Under the pieces are notes generated by a model. That model did no database searches, was not told the origin of the DNA, and worked only from the letters and a program-made list of their open reading frames with translations. Source: Pseudomonadota bacterium (GTDB lineage Bacteria > Desulfobacterota > BSN033 > WVXP01 > G020346125). Taken from it: DNA of 8,052 bases. Location: contig JAUWDQ010000119.1 of the NCBI GenBank assembly GCA_030608745.1, forward strand, positions 1-8,052. The letters run 5' to 3'. This document shows, one piece after another, positions 1 to 5,571 of the stretch; position 1 is the stretch's first letter; the number at the start of each line of letters is the position of its first letter. Both the position numbers and the translations under genes were made by a program.

Positions 1-33
1 GAAAAAGTCGCTCTTCGCTGCCTAAAATCGGTT

Positions 34-65
34 CTGCAGTGCTGCAGTGTTGCAGTGCTGCGGTC
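34..65. repeat. Short tandem repeat, 8-bp unit CTGCAGTG, four imperfect copies
   Basis: Four consecutive 8-bp units can be read: CTGCAGTG, CTGCAGTG, TTGCAGTG and CTGCGGTC. Two copies are exact and the last has drifted. A related three-copy run occurs at 2718-2741, in the other large non-coding gap. The unit contains the CTGCAG palindrome. The function is unknown. It may be a dispersed intergenic simple repeat of this genome. Confidence 0.75.
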
Positions 66-193
66 GGTTCCTTATGTGATAAATATTTTAGTTCAGCTAC
101 GCGGTAATTTCGCGCTCAGAGCTCCTTTTTCCCGTTTTTCAGAGATCTCTTATTGCTGGAACACCCTGCTTTTTATAAGAAATATTTTTTGGA

Positions 194-208
194 AAGTTTG
201 GGAAACTT
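194..208. promoter_or_regulatory. Perfect 6-3-6 palindrome upstream of the -35 box (possible operator)
   Basis: AAGTTT-GGG-AAACTT is a perfect inverted repeat ending 11 bases before the -35 hexamer at 220. Its centre lies about 54 bases before the expected transcription start. That placement would suit an activator or repressor dimer acting on the RACo-like gene. The palindrome is seen directly; the regulatory role is inferred from position only. Confidence 0.35.
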
Positions 209-219
209 ACAGGGAGTCT

Positions 220-248
220 TTGACAAAACTCCCCCAATTTTGTATATC
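220..248 (+). promoter_or_regulatory. Sigma-70-type promoter for the RACo-like gene
   Basis: A perfect -35 TTGACA (220-225) is followed by a 17-base spacer and a -10 TATATC (243-248, four of six consensus matches). Transcription would begin near 255 and leave a leader of about 30 bases. The leader contains an AGGAG ribosome binding site at 274-278, eight bases before the ATG at 287. Spacing and orientation agree with the gene downstream. Confidence 0.6.
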
Positions 249-286
249 CCTTCCATAAAAGACCTCTACGACTAGGAGCATGTTTC

Positions 287-2239
287 ATGAAGTGCAAGGT
301 TATCTTCCAACCATCCGGGAGAAGGGGGTACGTAAATAAGGGAAAGGATCTGCTTCAAGCCGCCCGGGATATGGGAGTGGATATCGAATCCGTCTGCGGG
401 GGAAGACAAAGCTGTGGGAAATGTCGGGTCAGGATAGAGGAGGGTTCGTTCCCAAGGGATGGGATTCATTCGGCAAGAAACAACCTCTCCCCATTCACCT
501 CCGAAGAGGGTAAATGTATCGAGGCCGAGGAGGTGTCCCTTGGGTACCGATTGGCCTGCGCGGCTCGGCTTCAAGGGGATGTAGTGGTCTTCGTCCCCGA
601 GGAGAGTCGGGGAGGAAAACAGGTTATCTGTAAGGCACCAAGGGATATGGGAATCGAGGTCAACCCAGCGGTCAAGGGTTATGATCTCGAGCTGACTCCT
701 CCGTCCCTTTCAGATCCCAAGGCCGACTTGGAAAGGGTGAAGTTGGGGTTGGAAAAGCGGTATGGCCTGAAAGGCCTTGGCATTGATTATTCCAGGCTCA
801 GAGTGTTAGGGGATAACCTCAGGGCTGCCCAGTGGAACGTAATTGTCGTCATCTGGATGGACCAAGAGATTATCGATATTAAACCGGCAAGCCTCAAATC
901 CCTTTATGGTCTTGCCATCGATATCGGAACCACGACCGTCGCCGCCTATCTCTGTGACGTCGTTAGCGGGGAGGTCTTGGCCACGGAGTCCATGATGAAC
1001 CCCCAGATATCCTTCGGGGAGGATATCATGGCTAGAATCAGTTATACCATGGATCACCCGGGTGAAGGGTTGGATAAGATGCATAACCAGATCATTCAAT
1101 CCATCAACCAGATGGTCGCTGATACAACTAGCCAGATCGGGGCTTCAGCAGAGGAAGTCTATGAGATGACCATCGTCGGAAATACGGCCATGCATCACTT
1201 CTTTTTGAAGATTAACCCAGAATACTTGGGAAGGGCCCCCTTTTCCCCGGCCCTTCAACAATCGTTCGACGTAAAGGCCAGGGATTTAGGCCTTAAAATC
1301 CATCCCTCTGGGAACATCCACGTCCTCCCCATTGAAGCGGGTTTTGTGGGAGCCGATAATGTGGGGGTCATATTGGCCCAGCAGCCCCATCATGCGGACG
1401 AGAAAATTCTAATCATCGACATCGGCACCAACGGGGAATTGGTCATGGGGAGTAAGGAAGGCCTCATCTCTGCGTCTTGCGCCACGGGGCCAGCATTTGA
1501 AGGGGCACACATAAAATTCGGAATGCGCGCTGCCCCTGGAGCCATTGAGAGGGTTCGGATAGACCCCGAGGACTACCAAATCAGTTTCAAGGTGATAGGA
1601 GTTGATCAGTGGAGCCACCAGTGCAAGCCCAATGAGATTGGGGCAAGGGGCATCTGTGGTTCCGGTATTATCGATGCGGTGGCGGAGATGTTCAAAGCGG
1701 GGATCCTGGATAAAAGCGGACGAATTCTCGGAACTGTTTCCTCAAACCGCATAAGAAAGACCAACAGTGGATATGAATTCGTCATTGCCAAGGCTGGGGA
1801 AACGGCCATTAGTCGGCACATCACCATCACCTCCGAAGATATCAGGCAGGTCCAGCTGGCCAAGGGGGCTTTATATGCAGGGGCCAAGGTGATGATGGGA
1901 ACCTTGGGAATCAAAAGGATCAATCGGGTCATCCTTACGGGGGCATTCGGAAACTACATCGATCCCGAAAAGGCCATGGTCTTAGGCCTGTTTCCGGACT
2001 GCGAGCTACAAGAGATTACTGCGGTGGGCAATGCGGCTGGCGACGGTGCTCGCCTCGCCCTCCTCAATAAGGAAAAGAGGAGGGAAGCGAACGACATCGC
2101 CAGGGGGATTGGCTACGTCGAATTGACCCTTTGTAAAGATTTCACGGATCAATTCGTTTTGGCTATGCATTTCCCCCATATGAGGGACCCCTTTCCCCAT
2201 CTCAGGGGGCTTATCCCCGAAAAGATGATCAATCTTTAA
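287..2239 (+). CDS. RACo-like corrinoid-activating 2Fe-2S ferredoxin/ASKHA ATPase (DUF4445 family)
   Basis: This 650-residue protein resembles RACo, the reductive activator that uses ATP to return an inactive Co(II) corrinoid protein to Co(I) in Wood-Ljungdahl or methyltransferase systems. It would act in the cytosol. The N-terminus (about 1-108) is a plant-type 2Fe-2S ferredoxin with C37, C43, C46 and C91 in the C-x5-C-x2-C...C pattern. A linker follows, then an ASKHA ATPase fold from about 205: phosphate-1 motif DIGTTT (212-217), a second DIGTNGE motif (378-384), the CATGPAFEG and RGICGSGIID segments, and a C-terminal LTGAFGNYI motif (550-558). Length matches RACo (about 630-650). RamA differs in carrying a C-terminal 4Fe-4S domain. 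The start at 287 is supported by AGGAG at 274-278 and by the ferredoxin fold beginning at once. No corrinoid protein or methyltransferase is visible nearby, so its physiological partner cannot be named. The reading frame is intact with all key residues. Confidence 0.92.
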   Translation: MKCKVIFQPSGRRGYVNKGKDLLQAARDMGVDIESVCGGRQSCGKCRVRIEEGSFPRDGIHSARNNLSPFTSEEGKCIEAEEVSLGYRLACAARLQGDVVVFVPEESRGGKQVICKAPRDMGIEVNPAVKGYDLELTPPSLSDPKADLERVKLGLEKRYGLKGLGIDYSRLRVLGDNLRAAQWNVIVVIWMDQEIIDIKPASLKSLYGLAIDIGTTTVAAYLCDVVSGEVLATESMMNPQISFGEDIMARISYTMDHPGEGLDKMHNQIIQSINQMVADTTSQIGASAEEVYEMTIVGNTAMHHFFLKINPEYLGRAPFSPALQQSFDVKARDLGLKIHPSGNIHVLPIEAGFVGADNVGVILAQQPHHADEKILIIDIGTNGELVMGSKEGLISASCATGPAFEGAHIKFGMRAAPGAIERVRIDPEDYQISFKVIGVDQWSHQCKPNEIGARGICGSGIIDAVAEMFKAGILDKSGRILGTVSSNRIRKTNSGYEFVIAKAGETAISRHITITSEDIRQVQLAKGALYAGAKVMMGTLGIKRINRVILTGAFGNYIDPEKAMVLGLFPDCELQEITAVGNAAGDGARLALLNKEKRREANDIARGIGYVELTLCKDFTDQFVLAMHFPHMRDPFPHLRGLIPEKMINL

Positions 2240-2269
2240 GGTAGTTTGGACCCCGTCAGAAGAGGAGAC

Positions 2270-2486
2270 ATGAGCCAAGACCTGAGAAGCTGCGAAATGG
2301 AAATAAGACAGGCGATTCGAAATATTAAATTGGACCCCGAGACCTTCTAAGGATGACGTTGAAAAATCTCTCGATTCCGCCGGCCGATTCTTTTTGAACC
2401 ACCTGAAGGAAATCCGTCTCCTGATCGATCGGGACCACTACGATGAAGCAGTTAAAGAGCTGGAAAAGGTCCAATTCAGGCTGTGA
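2270..2486 (+). pseudogene. Small helical protein gene broken by a +1 frameshift
   Basis: An ATG at 2270, with AGGAG just before it (2263-2267, tight spacing), opens 26 codons that end at TAA 2348-2350. The neighbouring frame is open from there to TGA 2484-2486. Removing one C from the CCCC at 2335-2338 joins both parts into a coherent 71-residue protein beginning MSQDLRSCEMEIRQAIRNIK and ending HYDEAVKELEKVQFRL. The restored product is charged and apparently all-helical. Its last helix resembles a TPR-like helix but is too short to assign. I do not recognise the family. It lies 30 bases after the RACo-like gene in the same direction and could be co-transcribed. It may be a true pseudogene or a sequence error in the C run. 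Confidence 0.5.
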
Positions 2487-2546
2487 TGAATATCTCTCGA
2501 AGATGTACCGCGCTTCTCCGATGTGGGATCCTTAAAATAACGGAAG

Positions 2547-2574
2547 TTCCCTGACTTTTGAAGGGGGTATTTTT
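2547..2574 (+). terminator. Weak possible rho-independent terminator
   Basis: TTCCCT (2547-2552) can pair with AGGGGG (2562-2567) as a six-pair stem with two G-T pairs and a nine-base loop, followed by TATTTTT (2568-2574). It is placed after the RACo-like gene and the small gene, where a terminator is expected. The stem is short and the loop large, so the call is weak. Confidence 0.3.
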
Positions 2575-2717
2575 GTAACCTATTGAATATATAGCAAATT
2601 CTGTTTCGCCCAAGCGAACACCCTTATCCCTTCTCTTCCAAGCTTTCAAAGTGACCTTTTCGGGGCTCGCAGGCGGGGAATACTTACTCCTTTCAGCCGA
2701 GTTTTGGTATTGCCGTT

Positions 2718-2741
2718 ATGCGGTGCTGCAGTGCTGCGGTT
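2718..2741. repeat. Second 8-bp tandem repeat (three imperfect copies)
   Basis: The units ATGCGGTG, CTGCAGTG and CTGCGGTT match the 8-bp periodicity and sequence of the repeat at 34-65. The middle copy is identical to the commonest unit there. The two repeats bracket the RACo-like gene and the small broken gene. No coding sequence overlaps them. The role is unknown. Confidence 0.65.
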
Positions 2742-2873
2742 TGAAGAATAGAATTACGCTCATGGACAAGGGTGTTCTCCTAAAACTTCCGTTAAAATAA
2801 AGTTTGAACTTATCGAAATGTTGTGCTAAAAAGGGACAGGAATCCGATAGAATTGGCGAAAATTCCTGTTGCC

Positions 2874-4475
2874 ATGTCCAACCTCATCCTCAAAGATATA
2901 AAGGGGGAAGAAAACATTTACCCCATAGATAAGGTCCCCTTCAAAATCGGAAGGGAACGGAAAAATGATCTGGTCCTGGATTCGAAAATCGTTTCCCGCG
3001 ATCATGCCCAGATCGTAAGGGCAAAGGAGGGCCTCACCATAGTGGATCTCGACAGCCACAACGGGACCTTTGTCAATGGAACCCGAATTAAGGAGGCCAT
3101 ATTACGAGATGGCGATGAAATCCTCATAGGGGAAATCCTCATCCTTTACCAGAAAACCACCGGCGAGGATATTCACTTCATGGAGGATGATTCCCCTTTG
3201 GATTCAAAAGCTACTATCATCAGGCCCATTGAAGATTTGGCGATAACCGGGCTTCTGGGAAAGGGGGAGCAGCCCCCTCGCCGAAAGGATCAGCGGATTG
3301 AGCAACTGGAAAAGAATAATCGGAATCTTATCGCTCTTTACGAGTTGAGCGAAAAACTGATTTCCTCAATCTCCTTGAGGGAGTTATTGGACATCATTAT
3401 CGAACTCATCTTCAAATCCATTGATGCAGACCGAGGCTTCTTAATGTTGTTCGATGAGGGGAGAAACCTGATCCCCAAGGTCATTAAATATAGGGATTCG
3501 GCTTCGAAGGGCGATGAAAAAATCACCATCAGTCAAACCATCGTCAATAGGATCACACAGGATAGGGTTGCCATTATGACCTCCGATGCCATGGTAGACC
3601 CCAGATTTAGTGAGGGACAAAGCATATATCTCCATGGGATACGATCGGCCATGTGTGTCCCCCTTTGGAGGGAGAGTGATATCATCGGCATCATCCATCT
3701 CGACAGCTTCAGGCGAATAAACCAATTCACGGAAAATGACCTGGAGCTCCTGATGGCTATTGCGAACCACGCCGCCATCGGCATTGAACAGGCGAGGCTG
3801 AATGAGAGAATTCTGAGGGAGATGCAGATTAGGAGCAATCTCGAGCGCTTCCATTCTCCCGATGTGGTCAACACCATCATGGAAGAAAGCGCCGAGAAGG
3901 GGACTTTATCCCTGAAGGTCGAGGAAAAGGCGGCCACGGTCCTCTTCATCGACATCCAGAATTTTACCTCTTTGGCGGAAAGGCTGAGTGCCACGGAGGT
4001 CGCCTCACTTCTGAACGAATACTTCAGCATCATGACCGATATCGTTTTCGAATACGACGGAACGCTAGATAAATACATCGGAGATGCCATTATGGCCACC
4101 TTCGGTGCCCCTTACTCCCATGGAAATGACGCCGAGAAGGCGGTTTTGGCGGCATTAAAAATGCGGGGGGAATTGGAAAGGTTAAGGAGCCGGAAGGAAG
4201 AAAGGCACCGATTCGATGTTCGCATAGGGATAAACAGCGGTAATGTCGTGGCGGGCTATATCGGGTCCATGAAAAGATTGCAATATACCGTCCTGGGAAA
4301 CGTGGTCAACGTGGCCTCCTATTTGGAATCCATAGCCAGACCCAACGAAATCCTGATCGGGGAAGAGACCTTTCGGCAGGTGAATAAGCTCTTCCTCTTA
4401 GAAGAATCGGGCAAAAAAAGGGTGAAAAGGGGAATGAGAGAGGTCCGTTATTACCGAGTAATTGGCGAAAAATAG
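2874..4475 (+). CDS. FHA-GAF-class III adenylate/guanylate cyclase
   Basis: This soluble signalling protein (533 residues from ATG 2874) has three modules. An FHA domain (about 3-95) carries the phosphothreonine-binding residues G26-R27, S41, H44, N63-G64-T65 and N68-G69. A helical linker (about 137-160) leads to a GAF ligand-sensing domain (about 168-308). A C-terminal class III cyclase domain (about 349-531) would make cAMP or cGMP from ATP or GTP. Its metal-binding D360 (LFIDIQNFT) and D404 (GDAIMATFG) are present. K400 at the base-recognition position and T472 in QYTVLG suggest ATP as substrate. N479 is present, but the transition-state Arg expected in VNxAxR is Y483, so activity may be reduced or altered. 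A GTG at 2823 would add 17 residues that fit no domain; ATG 2874 is preferred because the FHA domain begins there, although no strong ribosome binding site precedes either. The CsgG-like gene starts 18 bases downstream, suggesting an operon. Confidence 0.9.
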   Translation: MSNLILKDIKGEENIYPIDKVPFKIGRERKNDLVLDSKIVSRDHAQIVRAKEGLTIVDLDSHNGTFVNGTRIKEAILRDGDEILIGEILILYQKTTGEDIHFMEDDSPLDSKATIIRPIEDLAITGLLGKGEQPPRRKDQRIEQLEKNNRNLIALYELSEKLISSISLRELLDIIIELIFKSIDADRGFLMLFDEGRNLIPKVIKYRDSASKGDEKITISQTIVNRITQDRVAIMTSDAMVDPRFSEGQSIYLHGIRSAMCVPLWRESDIIGIIHLDSFRRINQFTENDLELLMAIANHAAIGIEQARLNERILREMQIRSNLERFHSPDVVNTIMEESAEKGTLSLKVEEKAATVLFIDIQNFTSLAERLSATEVASLLNEYFSIMTDIVFEYDGTLDKYIGDAIMATFGAPYSHGNDAEKAVLAALKMRGELERLRSRKEERHRFDVRIGINSGNVVAGYIGSMKRLQYTVLGNVVNVASYLESIARPNEILIGEETFRQVNKLFLLEESGKKRVKRGMREVRYYRVIGEK

Positions 4476-4493
4476 AAGGGGATATTCATTGCC

Positions 4494-5423
4494 ATGGGAT
4501 CATTGAATAGGATTATGCCGCTCATTCCGTTGATCCTATCCCTTTCCTTCTCAATCTCCCTCGGTCAAATCGAAAGGGACCCGGAGGAGAAGGATATCAA
4601 GAACCTCTTCTTCAACCCGAGGGTGAGTTCGGAGGAGATAAAAAGGGTGGTGGTACTGCCCATCCACTCGGAGGAAGAAGGGTTGAGATATGCGCCCAGG
4701 ATAACGGATCTGCTCCTTGCGAACCTCAGAACGGTCCGGAAATATGACATCCTTCCCGCCCAAAACCTCAAGGGCCTCGTTGAGGAAAGGCACATGGATT
4801 GGGCGAGAATCCATCACTACACCCAGGCTTTGGAGATCGGCAAGTCCCTTGGTGTCGATGGGGTGATTATCGGTTCCTTGTCCCAGTATGGCAGAATGAG
4901 AGAAAGGGCTCAATTCGGCCTAAACATTCGGATGATCCGGATCCCGGAGGGGAATACCGTCTGGAGCATGAGCTGTTCCGCTAGAGGAAAACCAAGAGAG
5001 ATGGAAAGCATTGCAAAGGGGGGGATTGAATCCATCATGCGTACTCTAATCCATCGATGGCAATCCGAGGAAACCACGATGGCCTGGGGCATCAAACTCC
5101 AGCCCCTGGAAGCCTCAGGCGGCTACCGACACATCACCCTTGAGGTTCCCGAATACAGGGAGACAGAGATAAAAGAATACACCGTGAGCCGGAGCACATC
5201 TAAATCGGGACCGTATAAAGTGGTTAAGCGATTGAGGCGGAGAAGAAGGGGTTCCCGGTCCTTCAAGGATCGTAACGTCCAAGCAGGTCGGAACTATTTC
5301 TACCGTTATTGTGTTCTTACGAAAAAGGGTTTCCTAAGCCCATTCTCCAAAGCCGTCGAAGCACGTTTAGCTGTAAAACCAGTCACGCCCCGGCCTCTCG
5401 GCCATAGAGGGGAAGATTCGTGA
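4494..5423 (+). CDS. Exported CsgG/TolB-like protein with FN3 repeats, C-terminally truncated by frameshift
   Basis: The 309-residue product begins with a signal peptide (hydrophobic core about 8-22, likely cleavage after SLG at 24). There is no lipobox cysteine, so it is probably periplasmic or surface-located rather than a lipoprotein. Residues about 48-188 resemble the CsgG/LpoB/TolB-N fold: RVVVLPI strand (51-57), helix with LLLANL (73-78), and LGVDGVIIGSLSQY (119-132). Residues about 212-290 form an FN3-like repeat (YTVSRS, GRNYFYRY, LSPFS) containing an unusual KRLRRRRR basic run (245-252). The frame stops at TGA 5421, but the next frame continues the protein as a second FN3 segment to 5571. 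Removing one G from GGGG at 5409-5412 would restore 358 residues. A weak AAGGGG lies 12 bases before ATG 4494; a second Met (codon at 4515) would also give a signal peptide. It probably shares a transcript with the cyclase. Molecular function is not known. Confidence 0.75.
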   Translation: MGSLNRIMPLIPLILSLSFSISLGQIERDPEEKDIKNLFFNPRVSSEEIKRVVVLPIHSEEEGLRYAPRITDLLLANLRTVRKYDILPAQNLKGLVEERHMDWARIHHYTQALEIGKSLGVDGVIIGSLSQYGRMRERAQFGLNIRMIRIPEGNTVWSMSCSARGKPREMESIAKGGIESIMRTLIHRWQSEETTMAWGIKLQPLEASGGYRHITLEVPEYRETEIKEYTVSRSTSKSGPYKVVKRLRRRRRGSRSFKDRNVQAGRNYFYRYCVLTKKGFLSPFSKAVEARLAVKPVTPRPLGHRGEDS

Positions 5424-5571
5424 GATTCGGTTAACCTGGGGAAAAAGACCTGAGGAAGGATGTAACCTCAGGGTTGGAAAGACCTATACGTACAAAATAA
5501 TCGCTGTGGACGAGGATGGCCTGGAAAGCCCATTTTCCCAAGAAGTATCGGCCACTACCGCACCTAAATAA
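5424..5571 (+). pseudogene. Out-of-frame tail of the FN3 protein (second FN3 repeat)
   Basis: In the +1 frame relative to the upstream gene, codons run open through 5413-5568 and end with TAA 5569-5571. The peptide NLRVGKTYTYKIIAVDEDG followed by LESPFS aligns well with NVQAGRNYFYRYCVLTKKG and LSPFS of the first FN3 repeat, which shows that it belongs to the same protein. The central strands of this repeat appear to be missing: only about ten residues separate LTW from NLRVGK, compared with nearly fifty in the first repeat. The stop directly abuts that of the convergent gene. Confidence 0.65.
5449..5472. repeat. 7-bp inverted repeat inside the FN3 tail
   Basis: CCTGAGG (5449-5455) and CCTCAGG (5466-5472) are perfect reverse complements separated by ten bases. 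They lie exactly where the second FN3 repeat seems to have lost its middle strands. No T-run follows, so this is not a typical terminator. It may be a deletion scar or coincidence. Confidence 0.4.

Larger units (their letters stand above)
1..286. other. Non-coding upstream region of the RACo-like gene
   Basis: No convincing gene is present. A 67-codon open frame at 55-258 (+) starts inside a simple repeat with GTG and gives a peptide with no recognisable domain and no good ribosome binding site. The stretch holds an 8-bp tandem repeat (34-65), a 15-bp palindrome (194-208) and a sigma-70-like promoter (220-248). It is more AT-rich than the coding sequence that follows, as expected for a promoter region. 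Confidence 0.6.
2487..2873. other. Non-coding gap between the small broken gene and the cyclase gene
   Basis: About 390 bases contain no credible gene on either strand. The gap holds a weak terminator-like hairpin (2547-2574), a small TTCGC/GCGAA hairpin with a CCAA loop (2605-2618), the second 8-bp tandem repeat (2718-2741) and an AT-rich stretch at 2781-2820. That stretch contains a -10-like TAAAAT (2793-2798), but I find no -35 at proper spacing. A dyad AAGTT-TG-AACTT sits at 2800-2811. The cyclase promoter is probably in this AT-rich part, but it is not clearly defined. Confidence 0.5.

Noticed and set aside
34..65. Possible CRISPR-like array
   Set aside because: The units are 8 bp and directly contiguous, with no spacers and no cas genes.
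55..258. 67-codon open frame on the plus strand
   Set aside because: It begins with GTG inside a simple repeat, has no ribosome binding site, covers the promoter of the next gene and shows no family features.
2335..2350. Programmed +1 frameshift to make the 71-residue product
   Set aside because: The codons before the stop (TTC TAA) do not offer re-pairing like the prfB site, and no stimulatory element is seen. A base insertion in CCCC is simpler.
2823..2873. GTG start giving 17 more residues on the cyclase
   Set aside because: The extra residues match no part of the FHA fold, GTG lacks a ribosome binding site, and ATG 2874 gives a normal FHA N-terminus. It remains possible.
3533..4099. 188-codon open frame on the minus strand
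   Set aside because: It lies wholly antisense to the GAF and cyclase domains of a clearly real gene, has biased low-complexity Ser/Met-rich composition and no domain.
5449..5472. Hairpin as a rho-independent terminator
   Set aside because: No T-run follows on either strand, and it lies inside recognisable FN3 coding sequence.
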